64,000 bases of DNA, from contig JAVMKO010000001.1 in NCBI GenBank assembly GCA_032164245.1, positions 82,147,892 to 82,211,891 of the forward strand, read 5' to 3'. Shown here piece by piece: positions 54,901 to 64,000 of this stretch (positions are counted from its first letter, which is position 1; every line of letters begins with the position of its first letter). The notes beneath the pieces are model-generated. The model worked only from the letters and a program-made list of their open reading frames with translations, had not been told where the DNA came from and did no database searches. Source of the stretch: Sternotherus odoratus (taxonomy: Eukaryota; Chordata; Testudines; Kinosternidae). The position numbers were made by a program, and so were the translations under genes.

Positions 54901-56579
54901 GGGCCTGGAGAAAGATTACACAGAGGGCTGGACTGGCTGAAGAGAGACAAAACTATATGGCTGCCAGTTTCCAGGTACTTGCGGTGAGAGTTGCAATCAG
55001 CTGACGATTTGCGCCAGGCCCCAAAGCAACAAGTGAGCTGGCTCCCCATGGTGGCTCTGCCTCGGGAGCAGTCATTAACACTAGCAAGTTACATTTCCTG
55101 GAACCACAGGCACCTGTGCTGACACCACTGACAATTCACCATGTGCAAAGCAAGCCAGAGAGTGAGAAAGAGCAGAAAAAAGGAGCTGTGCTAGGAATGC
55201 ACCATTCCTGGATTCACCAGCTGGGACAGAGCAAAATCCTGTGCCAGAAGGGGGAAGTTCCACTTTTATGCAGAGATGTTATCCAAAAACCTCAGAAAAT
55301 GCGCCACTGATGGAATGAACTTCCAGCTGCAATGCAGGGAAGACAGAGGGGCAGTGGCATTTCGGACAGGGAGAGAGACAAGCTGTAACTGAGTTGGTGC
55401 CTTTCAAACTTCTTCGGTCAGGATGAAAATGCTGTGGCACAAGTGCACTGCAATAGTGCTTGAGGACAGGGTGATGGACTGGCAAAGCTGACGAAGACAG
55501 CAGGTGGTGGTGAAGGGTCGGAATCAAGTGCATTTTATGGGGGATGGGATGGGAGTAATGGGGGGGGGGCTGCAGGTCAGGACTGAGGTGTATTGGCTGA
55601 GCTGTCTGGGGCCCAGAGCTGGACCAGCAAGGGGACGGACTGCAGGTTAGGCCTGAGGGACAAGGACAGACTGGAAGTGTGTGTGCAGTGAAGACACCAG
55701 GACCGGGACAGAAGAGGTCCTGGAAGTGTCCAGTGACCTGGCTGCTGAGATGTGCTGGTAAAAGATGGGTGATTCAGAGAATAAAAAGCACTGTAACTGG
55801 AGATTGGGCCATCCTAGGAGCTCTCATTCCAGCCCCACTCTGCTGTGGGAGGGACAGAGGGAGCAGCGACGCCCCCGTTTTGGATTTCATGTAGCATCAT
55901 TCCCGTTACATACTGTTCTTGACGTCTCTGCAGCCAGAGGGAATGGCCCCTTTGGAGCTCACCAGCAAACCCACTGCGGGTTATTTATAGAGTCCATAGT
56001 TAACATGTCTGGCATTCCCCGGATTTCTGAATGTCTTGTCTCAAGGCTGCTCAGGGAGAAGGGACCTTGGACCTCCCATCCCCTCTCATGGGTCTGACTT
56101 ACTGTGTATGAAAGTGCCTGAGAGCATTACTCCCGGGGAGGGAAACCCAGGGCTACAAGGAAGGAATACAACAGAATAAAAGAATTTCAAACTTCACTTC
56201 ATCAGAGAGGATGAGAACTGCCTTGAACCTGGTGTAAGTGGGGAACCTGATGGCCCATGTGATAAACTGCTCCCCATGATGGAATTCTGGGGCATAATGA
56301 ATGAGACCTTTGGCAGCTGACATTAGCTGGGCTGCCCCTCAAAATCCCTCTACCAGAGTGACCTGGCTTTTTAATCCTACCGACCCATGGTGTCAGGAGA
56401 TCTGACTCTACAGGGTGTGTGCCGGTGTGTGTTTTTGGAGGTGCATTCACAGCCGACTCTGGGGTTGCACATGCAGCACCGCCAGCTTCCTTACCCTTCC
56501 TCGGTCTCGTTAACGATGTCACAAATCTCCATGTTGAGGCCCCAGTTCTCACTCTGCAGGGATCCATCCGTAGCTTTCT
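39783..56579 (-). CDS. TOM1: Target of Myb1 membrane trafficking protein, coding exons 2-15 (exon 1 outside window)
   Basis: TOM1 is an endosomal adaptor that binds ubiquitinated cargo, TOLLIP, clathrin and myosin VI. Coding exons: 56579-56495, 54904-54826, 54088-53939, 53596-53462, 53099-52953, 51968-51852, 51294-51161, 50332-50299, 49673-49565, 49100-48980, 44057-43982, 41036-40977, 40229-40190, 39922-39783. All have GT-AG borders and join in phase: 1427 nt, 474 whole residues plus a split Glu codon. Adding the 17 residues of exon 1 gives 492, the human length. VHS domain: exons 1-5 (EENWGLN-like helix, [25 protein letters not shown]). GAT domain: exons 7-9 ([41 protein letters not shown]). 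Myosin VI-binding region: exon 13 ([13 protein letters not shown]). The protein ends DNTMFAL. The human clathrin-box-like DLIDMG reads PLIDKP here. Synteny with HMOX1 downstream supports orthology over TOM1L1/TOM1L2. Confidence 0.97.
39990..40165 (+). mobile_element. tRNA-derived SINE with CR1-like tail (turtle Cry type)
   Basis: Pol III box A TAGCTCAGCGGT (39999-40010) and box B AGTTCAATCC (40043-40052) in a tRNA-like head, then GGGATTGGTCCTGCTTTGAG and GGTCCCTTCCAACCCT as in CR1 3' ends. Lies antisense in TOM1 intron 14, between coding exons 15 and 14. This SINE architecture is known from cryptodiran turtles and is the main clue to the host. Confidence 0.85.
40190..40229 (-). CDS. TOM1: TOM1 coding exon 14
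   Basis: 40 nt. [13 protein letters not shown] plus one base. Acceptor TTTCCCAG, donor GTAAGA. Confidence 0.93.
40977..41036 (-). CDS. TOM1: TOM1 coding exon 13
   Basis: 60 nt, phase 0. [20 protein letters not shown]: the region known in human TOM1 to bind the myosin VI cargo domain. Confidence 0.95.
42597..43243. mobile_element. hAT element, 647 bp, in TOM1 intron 12
   Basis: Ends CAGGGGCGGGCAAACTTTTT and (reverse) CAGGGGTGGGCAAACTACGG, with 8-bp duplication CTATAGAA/CTATAGAG (42589-42596, 43244-43251). No transposase. It sits in a tRNA-like repeat whose halves are at 42575-42596 and 43244-43290. Confidence 0.9.
43982..44057 (-). CDS. TOM1: TOM1 coding exon 12
   Basis: 76 nt. It completes Glu and gives [25 protein letters not shown]. 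It follows the 4.9-kb intron 11 that holds the nested microprotein frame. Confidence 0.95.
44902..45096 (-). CDS. Small single-pass membrane protein, 64 codons, nested in TOM1 intron 11
   Basis: An intronless frame on the TOM1 strand between coding exons 11 and 12. It starts [18 protein letters not shown], has a hydrophobic stretch at about residues 15-35 ([20 protein letters not shown]), and ends in a charged tail with [18 protein letters not shown]. The layout (short basic amphipathic N-terminus, one membrane helix, short C-terminal tail with aromatic/basic residues) is typical of real ER or mitochondrial microproteins rather than of chance frames. The ATG context is weak (CTC before ATG). 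No poly(A) tail or target duplication marking a recent retrocopy was seen. A TGCTGACTCA (AP-1/MARE type) lies about 130 bp upstream at 45228-45237. I do not recognise the family. It could be an independent gene, an alternative TOM1-associated exon, or a decayed retrocopy. Confidence 0.6.
   Translation of the reverse strand: MSTWAQQFWKHLKPFLPFFLISGMVAALYFILNAIVHSGPFTDKNFFEKFERKWPKPLPSNESS
45995..46145. repeat. Low-complexity block rich in GGTTCA/GAACC motifs
   Basis: Repeated AACCGGTTC, GAACCGAACCC, GGTTCAAAATAACAGGTTC; a similar block at 46770-46860 has GTTGAACCGGTT repeats. Possibly two ends of one element interrupted by 46150-46760. No boundary signals. Confidence 0.35.
46336..46428 (+). 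repeat. Copy of the CTTAGAGACTAAC repeat family in TOM1 intron 11
   Basis: GCGACAAAGAGGCTTGTAAC, ACCTTATAGACTAACAGAT, AGCTTTCGTGGGCTAAGACC, forward copy of the family at 19140. Confidence 0.7.
47043..47215. mobile_element. TAGGGTGACC-family MITE with a duplicated left half
   Basis: The first 49 bp of the family (47043-47091) is followed directly by a complete copy (47092-47215). One near-match 8-bp duplication (CATGGTTC/CATGGTAT) flanks the pair, so this is one insertion with an internal duplication. TOM1 intron 11. Confidence 0.8.
47800..48243. mobile_element. hAT element, 444 bp, in TOM1 intron 11
   Basis: Starts CAGGGCAAACTATGGCCCGC, ends GTCTGCCCACCCCTG, with a perfect 8-bp duplication CCATAGAT (47792-47799, 48244-48251). 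Same family as 42597 and 62191. Confidence 0.92.
48300..48520 (+). repeat. MIR SINE in TOM1 intron 11
   Basis: TTTTACAGGTGAGGAAACTG, AGGCACAGAAAGGGGAAGTG, ACTTACCCAAGGTCACCCAG: classic MIR core. An ancient amniote-wide element. Confidence 0.9.
48980..49100 (-). CDS. TOM1: TOM1 coding exon 11
   Basis: 121 nt. It completes Asn and gives [39 protein letters not shown] plus two bases. The [10 protein letters not shown] segment is strongly conserved. Donor GTGAGT. Confidence 0.95.
49565..49673 (-). CDS. TOM1: TOM1 coding exon 10
   Basis: 109 nt. [36 protein letters not shown] plus one base. Human has DLIDMG where this reads PLIDKP, so the clathrin-box-like motif is changed. SSQLAG is conserved. 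Confidence 0.92.
50299..50332 (-). CDS. TOM1: TOM1 coding exon 9 (34-nt microexon)
   Basis: One base completes Arg, followed by [11 protein letters not shown]. Acceptor TTGCAG, donor GTAACT. Both neighbouring phases require it, and it matches the human RFERFRTGQ region. Confidence 0.92.
51161..51294 (-). CDS. TOM1: TOM1 coding exon 8
   Basis: 134 nt. [44 protein letters not shown] plus two bases of an Arg codon: GAT helices that bind ubiquitin and TOLLIP. Donor GTACCC is a weak but valid GT site. Confidence 0.95.
51852..51968 (-). CDS. TOM1: TOM1 coding exon 7
   Basis: 117 nt, phase 0. [39 protein letters not shown]: first GAT helices. Confidence 0.97.
52953..53099 (-). CDS. TOM1: TOM1 coding exon 6
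   Basis: 147 nt, phase 0. Ser/Pro-rich VHS-GAT linker ([20 protein letters not shown] ... PITPTPEQ). Poorly conserved with human except at its ends, as expected for a disordered linker. Confidence 0.92.
53462..53596 (-). CDS. TOM1: TOM1 coding exon 5
   Basis: 135 nt, phase 0. [20 protein letters not shown] then [20 protein letters not shown] and HTPQR: end of the VHS domain. Confidence 0.97.
53939..54088 (-). CDS. TOM1: TOM1 coding exon 4
   Basis: 150 nt, phase 0. It encodes [40 protein letters not shown] and [10 protein letters not shown], the most conserved stretch of the VHS domain. Confidence 0.97.
54826..54904 (-). CDS. TOM1: TOM1 coding exon 3
   Basis: 79 nt. It completes a Gly codon and encodes [20 protein letters not shown] and then VMLALT, part of the VHS domain. 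Donor GTGAGT. Confidence 0.95.
56495..56579 (-). CDS. TOM1: TOM1 coding exon 2
   Basis: 85 nt after a TTTCCCCAG acceptor. The first two bases complete a Glu codon whose first base must come from exon 1, followed by [20 protein letters not shown] and then IVNETEE. Start of the VHS superhelix. Donor GTAAGG. Confidence 0.95.
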
Positions 56580-58093
56580 CTGGGGAAAGGAGAAACAGGA
56601 CAAGGCTAAGAATGGCCCTGGTTTGCCTCTGACTATTGCTCAGTAGTCAGCTGAGGAATGTGGACACAAAGGAGTGAAAGGCTGTTCTCAGATGGTGGTG
56701 GGGGCCAGGCTGCCAAAACCGATGTTCCTCCAGGAATCTTAACCAAAAGGAATGTGACCAGAATATCCCAACCCAGACTGGTGAGGGGAGCCTGCTTCCC
56801 AGTAGGTGGCGCTATTGCAAATAGATTTGCTGATTGGCAATGTTTTTGCTCCAAGTCAGCGTTGCCTATCCACTCTGTTCACTACCTTGCTAAGCTTCAC
56901 CCCAGGCGGTATTGGTGCAGACTTAGGGGAAGAGGCTCAGATGGGAAGGTGTGGCCAGCCAGCGAACTCCAAAATACAGTGACACCGTGCTGGAAACAGG
57001 GCTTATTCATTTTGCAGCTGCTGCTCAGTCAGCAAGGGGAGCAACACCAGATCCTTCTCTCAATTACTCTGATTTAACTTTTGTTCTAAGTGAAAGCAGA
57101 ATCGCGTCCCTTGTTTTTATGTAGGTTCTACAAAAACAAAAAGCTGCTTAGTTTTTAAGTTTCTCTTCCTAGGCGACCAAAACATCTGGCCCTTTAGAAT
57201 GTGAGGCGCATGAAGGGAAGTGGGTTCCAGCACCAAGTTGGGGCAATTTCAGTCCGTCTTGGACTGTGTCTCCTTTAACTAGGAGTTCCTGAATTTGCCA
57301 TGGTGTTATTCATGGCTGAATCCTGAGCAACAAGCTGCTATTACTCAGAGTTACCAGTGCCTCCACCCTGTAATCAGCCGAGCCTCAGTCCCACCCTGTA
57401 CCCACTTGTGAAAGGACTAGATAGGTTAGGAATCCTGCCAGCCTGCTGAGGGAAAACAAGCACTAACCAGGCAGAAAGGCAGCAGGGACTCTATATATAG
57501 CGAAATTGAGGGATGGGCATGGGGAGACAAGTAAACACAATACAACTGACCAGCATGCCACACACAGAGAAGTATTAGGGACCAAAGGATCCTTCCCAAC
57601 CCTCTCCTCCCATCTTCTAAAATGCTCCCTAATCACATGGGGCCAGAGTTTCAGAAGAGCTAAGGGAGAGAGTTTTGAGTGCTCAGAAGCCACAAGCTGA
57701 GCCTGGTTTTTCAAAAGAGCTTAGCCCCATTTAGGCACTTAATTAAAGGCCAGATATTCAAAAGTGCTGAGCACTCAAGATTGTGAGCTCTTAGGAATAT
57801 TGGGCCCTTTGAGTCATGTGGATTCTCCTCTCCCTCCCCTTTAGAAACAGCCCTTTGCAGATCTGTCTTCTCTCCCCATTTCTGACCCAACCATTCTACT
57901 ATCATCAGAGCAACAGCTAATGGTTTTGCTGAAGACTGTAATCTCTAACAATGCTTCCCTCCCTGCTGGCACTGGAAAGGGGGAAGGGACAAGAGAGGGT
58001 AGGATTAGAGAAGGTCATTGCTTATCTGAAGCTACTCCTAGATTTTAAAAAAATAAATCCTTGCATTTCTGGATATGATGCCACTAATGCAGG

Positions 58094-58217
58094 TAGGGTG
58101 ACCAGACAGCAAATGTGAAAAATCGGGACAGGAGGTGGGGGGTTATAGGAGCCTATATAAGAAAAAGACCGAAAAATTGAGACTATCCCTATAAAATCAG
58201 GACATTTGGTCCCCCTG
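58094..58217. mobile_element. hAT-type MITE of the TAGGGTGACC family
   Basis: 124 bp with a perfect 8-bp duplication AATGCAGG (58086-58093, 58218-58225). TOM1 intron 1. Confidence 0.93.
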
Positions 58218-59241
58218 AATGCAGGAGTGAGCCCACATCTGCAATGGCTACCTTCATTGTGTATATGACTGTGCGTCCGACAGAGGTTACAAATCCAGGC
58301 AGGGGATTGCCCGGCATAATCTGAACAGAAGTACAGCTGCAATTTGCTCCATTTAATGCAGCCTTGGAGCACCTGGAAAGGTCTGGCTAGTCTGGTTCCT
58401 CCTGCCCCACTGCTATACTCTGACGGCTCCAGGCAGATCAGGTGACCCTTTGCTATGTCAAGAGTTAATTTTCAAAATGCTGGTCTTTGAGATATCCCCT
58501 TTGTCCTCTTCCCCAGTACTCCGGTGGGTACATCCTGCCCATTATAAACCTCAGCAGAAAATCCAAGACAGCGGCACACTCTGCCACACTGTCTGTTACC
58601 AGTCCACCTGCACCAAAGGGCACAAGTAATACCACACACGCTCTACTGAAAAAGGGCGTGCACACAAGCACACCATTCTCCCGCCTCGCCAAAAAACCCA
58701 GTCACCCATGGATGGAGAAAGGGAGCCACCTTCCTCGTGCACAGGAGGATGGGGCTGCTGGGCAATCTTCAGCAGCAGGAGAAACTGGAGAGTAGGGGTA
58801 GAAAGAAAGCTGCTCACAACCATCCTCGATTCCGTTGGATGCAAGATTCCTTCAATCCTCCTCCCCTCCCCCCCCCCCCCCGCAACCCTGAATAGCCTCT
58901 GCAGGCCCCTTCCCCCGACCTTCCTAGGCCTGATTTCACACAGTGAGCTGTATCACCCCCATGCAGAGAGAGCCTTTCAAGGTCTGGAAGGGTATTTACT
59001 TTTCAGAAAGGAATGCAAACAAGCTGCACACACTCCTCTGGCTGGCTGTTCACCTACCAGGAAGAGACGATTCCAGATAGGTGACCTATATGTACACAAA
59101 TGGCCACAATAGAATGCACCAATGGTTCCCAGACTCCTATCTGACTGTGGCCAATGACACACGGGACACCTGCTAAAAACCCAATGCACACTCCAAAACA
59201 ACAACAAAAAAAAGAATCAGAGTCGAGGGCAGTATTTGGGT

Positions 59242-60149
59242 TAGGGTTGCCAAGTGTCCGATTTCCAGCTGGAACACCCGGTTGAAAAAGGAACCAGGCG
59301 GCTATGAAAACTCCAGTTGGTGGGGCTGACAGGCTCTCTACCTGGTTCCGCGCGCATCCTGGAAGTGGCGACATGTCCGTTGGCACCCAGATGCAGGGGC
59401 GAGCCGGGGGGCTCCGCATGCTGCTCTGCCCCGAGCGCCAGTTCTGCAGCTCCTATAGGCCAGGAATCGCGGCCAATAGGAGCTGTGGGGGCGGTGCTTG
59501 CAGGTGGCGGCAGTGTGCATCATGCAGAGTCATCTGACCACTCTGTCTAGGAGGGAAGGGACATGTCGCCACTTCTGAGGAGCCCCCCTGGGGTAAGCAT
59601 CACTGGGAGCCCAATCCCCGTACCCCCTTCCAAAATGCAACTCCCTGCCTGAGCTCAGAGCCCCCTCCAGTATCCAAACTCCATCACGGAGCCCATCCCC
59701 CTGCCCTCCAACCCCCTGCCCCAGCCCGGAGCCTCCCATCTACTCTGAACCCCTCATTTCTGGCCCTGGAACCCACAGCCCCAGCACAGAGCCCAAGCCT
59801 CCTCCCACACTCCTAACTCCTTGACTCCGCTCCCTAGTCCCTTACTGCATCTAAATCCCTTATCCCCAGCCCCCTCCCCCAATCCTGAGTCTCCTCCCAC
59901 ACCTTGAACCCCTCATTTCTGGCCCCACCCCAGAGCCCTCAACCCCTCCTGCACCCCAATCCCCTGCCCCAGCCTGGTGAAAATGAGCAAGTGAGTGAGG
60001 GTGTGGGAGACCAAGTGACAGAGGGAGTGGGGGTAATGGAGGGAGTGGCAGGAGGGGCTAGAAGAAAGGGCGGGACAGGGGCGGGGCCCCCGGGCAGGGG
60101 CGGGGCAATAGTGTTTTTTTTTTGTTGAATAAGAAAGTTGGCAACCTTA
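59242..60149. mobile_element. Non-autonomous hAT element, 908 bp
   Basis: Ends TAGGGTTGCCAA/TTGGCAACCTTA with a perfect 8-bp duplication ATTTGGGT (59234-59241, 60150-60157). The interior is C-rich on the plus strand with loose repeats of CCCCAGCCC and no transposase. Its right end matches 1-138. Confidence 0.92.
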
Positions 60150-61499
60150 ATTTGGGTGCATGGAAAGAGGAGTATGATTATGAAACAGATCCATAAACGA
60201 AGCACTAGGAACAACCCTATACGCAGTATAGGGGCTCGACCAGCTGATTTAACAGGCCCTTTCTGTCTCTAACCTCTATTATCCCATGATGGACCATTTT
60301 AAAACACCTGTTCTCAGCACTGCATGTCCAGGCTGCTCCTTGAGATAGCTGTAGTTATTTCCCTTCTAATCCTTCTGCTCCTATGCAATAATGGACTCTC
60401 TGAGCTCAATAAGAGATGACGGAGTTTTCTCTGAGACAGGAAATCCTGGACTTTACTGCTTTGTTGGAGCTTTGGGGGAAAACAAAGTCTGTTTATTGAT
60501 CACATGAAAGATCAGAAAGCAGGGCCCTGTTTCATGAGCTGGAATTAGTACATGAGCTGTCTGCACCTCATGAAATCTGACGCCTGCCAGGCCGAGTACT
60601 GCGCAGAACAGTGATAGATTCCTGAGGCAGGAGGCACAAGAGCCTGAATACGATTGGGCGCTCAACATTCTAAACTGCAGCGGTCATCGGAGAATATCCT
60701 ATGGCATTCCCAAGAGCCAGAACCTGATTGGCAATAGCACATTCCAAGCTGACTGCAGGTCCGCCCCATAGAAACTTCAGAGCCATTTTATTTTGGCAGT
60801 CAGTCTAGCTCCAGATGTTGGGGGTCATCTTTTAACCATTGAACCTTGTGGAACCATATTGCTCTATGGGCTGGTCAAGTTAATCCAGGCTGTTGGGAGT
60901 TCTGACATGCTTCAAACCCAAATCCTCTACTCTTTCCCTTCAAACAGCAGCTCCAGTGCCCAGGCATATATGGGCGAAGGACTGCATCTCATTTTCTTTT
61001 TGCCTGCTCTTTAACATTTTCCTGCTTATTGTGGCTAAGTTATCAAAGCTATTTGCATTCTAAAGATGGGAGTCAATTCCAGACCTGGCATAAGTAGTAC
61101 CGTGGAGATGCACCTGCTCAGTCCAAGACTGAATTTGACCTAGGGACTTTTATTAATTTGCCAGTCTCTCTTCTCTTCCTTCCAATCCTGCTGCAGAGGT
61201 GCTAGATTTCCTGCACAGTGCTAGATTTGTAATCGCATACAACCATTCCTATGGCAGCAAGAGGTCATGTGGCAAACAAGTCAGAGTACTGGAGAAGACA
61301 GAGTGAAGAGATCAATCAACCTCCAAGACCTGTGTCTCCTTCCTCCCTCTCTTCAGAATTGAAGAACCTCTCAAGTCAGCCAGCACCCAGGAACTCCTCT
61401 CCTCACCTATATTCTCAAAGGCTCCCCAGTAAGTCTATAATTCTCTGCAGAGTCTCCTCCAATTCATCCTTATGCCTTTTGCCAACATTCCCTATAGTG

Positions 61500-61809
61500 C
61501 AGAGGTAGGCAACCTAAGGCACAAGTGCCAAAGGCGGCACGCAAGCTGATTTTCAGTGGCACTCACACTGTCCAGGTCCTGGCCACCAGTCTGGAGGGCT
61601 CTGCATTTTAATTTCATTTTAAATGAAGCTTCTTAAACATTTAAAAAACCTTATTTACTTTACATACAACAACAATTTAGTTCTATATTATAGACTTATA
61701 AAAAGAGATCTTCTAAAAACGTTAACATGTATTACTGGCACGCGAAACCTTAAATTAGAATCAATAAATAAAGACTCGGCACCCCACTTCTGAAAGGTTG
61801 CGACCCCTG
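61500..61809. mobile_element. hAT-type MITE, 310 bp, reverse copy of 20108-20416
   Basis: CAGAGGTAGGCAACCTAAGG ... AAAGGTTGCGACCCCTG with duplication CTATAGTG/CTGTAGTG (7 of 8). Confidence 0.9.
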
Positions 61810-62190
61810 CTGTAGTGCTTTGTTCAGTCTAGTTTTAAATGGTTCTGCAAAGTGCTGAGCACTCACAACTCCCACTGACTTCAATACGAGTGGAGGGTGC
61901 TCAGCATTTCAAGGGATCATGGAGATCCAGCAGGAGGTGACATTAGAGACAATGCACCCGCCATCCAAGTTCTCCTTGGCTTACTGTCCAATTCAGAATC
62001 CTGTACAAAATCTCCCTATCAAGACCTATGCTCTCCCCTCCTGTGAAGAAACCTATAGGAGGAGGTACAAGCTCAGGAAAGGCTTCACAATTCAAACTCT
62101 ATCGGCATTCTTCCCTCAAAGGGAGGGGTTTCCACTTTAGAGAGGGGAGGGAGTGTGCTTCAATACTATGTCCAGGCTGAGGATCCAGAG

Positions 62191-63568
62191 CAGGGGTGGG
62201 CAAGCTTTTTGGCCTGAGGGCCACATTGGGGTTCAAAATTGTGTGTAGGGCTGGGAAGGGAAGGCCTGGCCCTGCCCCCCTATCTGACCCCCACCCACTT
62301 CCCGCCCCGAGTGCCCCCCCTCAGAACCCTCAAACCATCCAACCCCCTCCCCGCTTCTTGTCCCCTGATCACCCCCTCGGGAGACCCCCCACTAACTGCC
62401 CCCCAGAACCCCACTCCCCATGGGAGTGGGGTTCTGGGAGAAATTTTAATTGAAAAGATTTTATCAGTTAGTGCATCCATACCACGGGCAGACAAATGGA
62501 GGGAGGAAGAATTTTTAAAATGGGGAAATTTAAGATGTCAGGGGGTTGGGATTCAATATTTTAGAAATGACCCAATAAGTAATTCATTTTTTAAAATTTT
62601 TAATCAAATGAAGTCGGGGTCTTTTATTGCAGCTCTCCAACTGAGGGCCAATGTTTATCCAACGAGGGAGATGATAGCAAGAGGTAGGGTAGGGGTCAAT
62701 GGTCAGTGTAGATGGTGTGGGAAGGCTAGAGAAGTCCCCCTGCTCCCTGTCTGCAGACTGCCCCCTCCCAAGACCCCCCACCCTAACCACCACCACCCCG
62801 AGACCCCCCACCCTATCTAAGCCCCCCTCCCCCTGCTCCTTGGCCCCTGACACCCCCTCCAGAGATCCCCCTCCCCCTAATCACGCCCCAGGACCCCACC
62901 CCCATCCAACCCCCATGCTCCATGACCCCTGACTGTCCTGATCCCTATCCACACACCCCCGTCCCCCTGACAGGCCCCCTGGGACTCCCACGCACCATCC
63001 AACCCCCCCCCCCATTCTCCCTCCCCTGACCACCCGGCAAGACCCTCTGCCCCCTTAGCCAACTCCTCGACCCTCTTACCTCGCTGCCACTCAGAATAGC
63101 GTGTCTACTGTATGGCCCAGAGCCAGACACGTGGCCGTGCTGATCCTCTGGAGTGCGCAGCGTTGTCTGCCGGGGAGCCAGACACACGGTTGCGCAGCTC
63201 CACCCCCCACGCGCTGCTCACGTGGTTCACTGAGGCCACGCGGGAGTGGGTCAGCACAGGAAGGGCTGGAGCAGCTTCCCCAGCATGGCCTGCTGAGGCC
63301 GCATGGGAGAGGCTGGAGCAGCCTACCCAGCGCAGTCCGCTGAGGCCGCGTGGGAGGGGGTCAGCGTGGGAGTTGCTGGAGCAGCTTCCCCAGCGCGGCC
63401 TGCTGAAGCCACGCAGGAGGAACCAGAGCAGCTTCCTCAGTGTGGCCCACTGAGGCCGCGCGGGAAGAGGTCAGCGGGGGAGGGGCCTCCCCAGTCTGCC
63501 CTTGGGGGCCGGTTAGGAGGAGCCCGCAGGCCGGATCTGGCCCACGGGCCGTAGTTTGCCCACCTCTG
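62191..63568. mobile_element. hAT element, 1378 bp, carrying an R2-type RT fragment
   Basis: Ends CAGGGGTGGGCAAGCTTTTT and GGGCCGTAGTTTGCCCACCT, flanked by ATCCAGAG/ATCTAGAA (6 of 8 match). The C-rich interior is interrupted at about 62439-62746 by sequence with a very different, AT-rich composition that codes for a reverse transcriptase C-terminal fragment. Confidence 0.85.
62439..62746 (+). pseudogene. R2-like non-LTR retrotransposon fragment
   Basis: About 100 codons without a stop: KWGNLRCQGVGIQYF, then FIAALQLRANVYPTREMIAR, then GQCRWCGK. The LRxNxYPTRExxARGR...C..CG pattern resembles the region before the restriction-like endonuclease of R2-clade elements, where CCHC residues follow. 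The endonuclease is absent. Clade call by recall of the motif. Confidence 0.55.
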
Positions 63569-64000
63569 ATCTAGAAACACGCTGCTTCAAGCCTGTGGGC
63601 AGCTGGGCCTTTATACTTCTTCCCCTGCTCCTCTTCCATCAGGCAGCACAGTTTCCTAAGCTGTACTGTGAATGCCTCTTCTGTGCTGGGCTCTTCCATG
63701 GGGTGCAGGCCCTGAAGAGGTGTTAATGCTTACCAGAGCAGCATTAGCTTTCAGGTACCTGTGTGGTTCTGAGGGGGGCATGCTAAAGAGAATGGTTGCT
63801 CTCTGATTCTTTCCTCTCTCACCCCGAAACTGCAAGCTCCAAGCCCACGGAGCTGAGATGGAGGGACCTCTGGGAGATGGGTGGGGATGCTGCATTGGAT
63901 TCATTTCCCTCCTTCCAATGCTTAGAGGGTGTGTGTTTCTGGTGTATTATATTTTATTCACCTCAGTACATCACAAAAGAGGGCCCCTTATCTTCCAGGC

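Noticed and set aside
56580..64000. TOM1 exon 1 within the window
   Set aside because: No minus-strand sequence encoding the expected MDFLLGNPF-like start with a phase-1 donor was seen; intron 1 seems to run past the window end.

Overview
The window is vertebrate nuclear DNA, most likely from a cryptodiran turtle. Three things suggest this: spliced genes with GT-AG introns; a tRNA-derived SINE with a CR1-type tail in a TOM1 intron together with CR1 3' ends; and many hAT-type MITEs with 8-bp target duplications mixed with old MIR copies. The species call is inference; the gene calls rest on translated exons.

Two conserved genes lie on the minus strand in the order known from other amniotes (TOM1 upstream, HMOX1 downstream). 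HMOX1 (heme oxygenase 1) is complete: five coding exons between 9972 and 3317 encode 296 residues. It has a TATA box at 10111-10116 and a polyadenylation signal at 2732-2737. TOM1 (a VHS/GAT endosomal adaptor) is present from coding exon 2 (56579) to its stop codon (39783). Its 14 exons here join in phase and would give 492 residues once exon 1, apparently beyond 64000, is added. A 64-codon reading frame for a small single-pass membrane protein (45096-44902) sits inside TOM1 intron 11 on the same strand; I do not recognise it.

Layout: 1-2700 is intergenic with MITEs; 2715-10085 is HMOX1; 10117 to about 38300 is the spacer upstream of HMOX1; about 38285-56579 is TOM1 from its 3' UTR to exon 2; 56580-64000 is TOM1 intron 1, with large hAT elements. 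The spacer holds a cluster of NRF2/BACH-type stress response elements about 6.9 kb upstream of the HMOX1 TATA box (16919-17053), a degenerate tandem repeat cut by CR1, a Tigger-like transposon carrying a 1.47-kb putative solo LTR and two minisatellites, a Penelope-like element split by a solo LTR, and a very young gag-protease LTR retrotransposon (27350-30085) whose LTRs differ at one of 471 bases.

The two genes act separately: HMOX1 breaks down heme at the ER, and TOM1 sorts ubiquitinated cargo on endosomes. Their adjacency is ancestral synteny. The most interesting items are the enhancer-like cluster, the nested microprotein, the young retroelement with an altered protease motif and a second zinc-knuckle frame, an R2-type reverse transcriptase fragment inside a hAT element, and a multi-hairpin MITE family.
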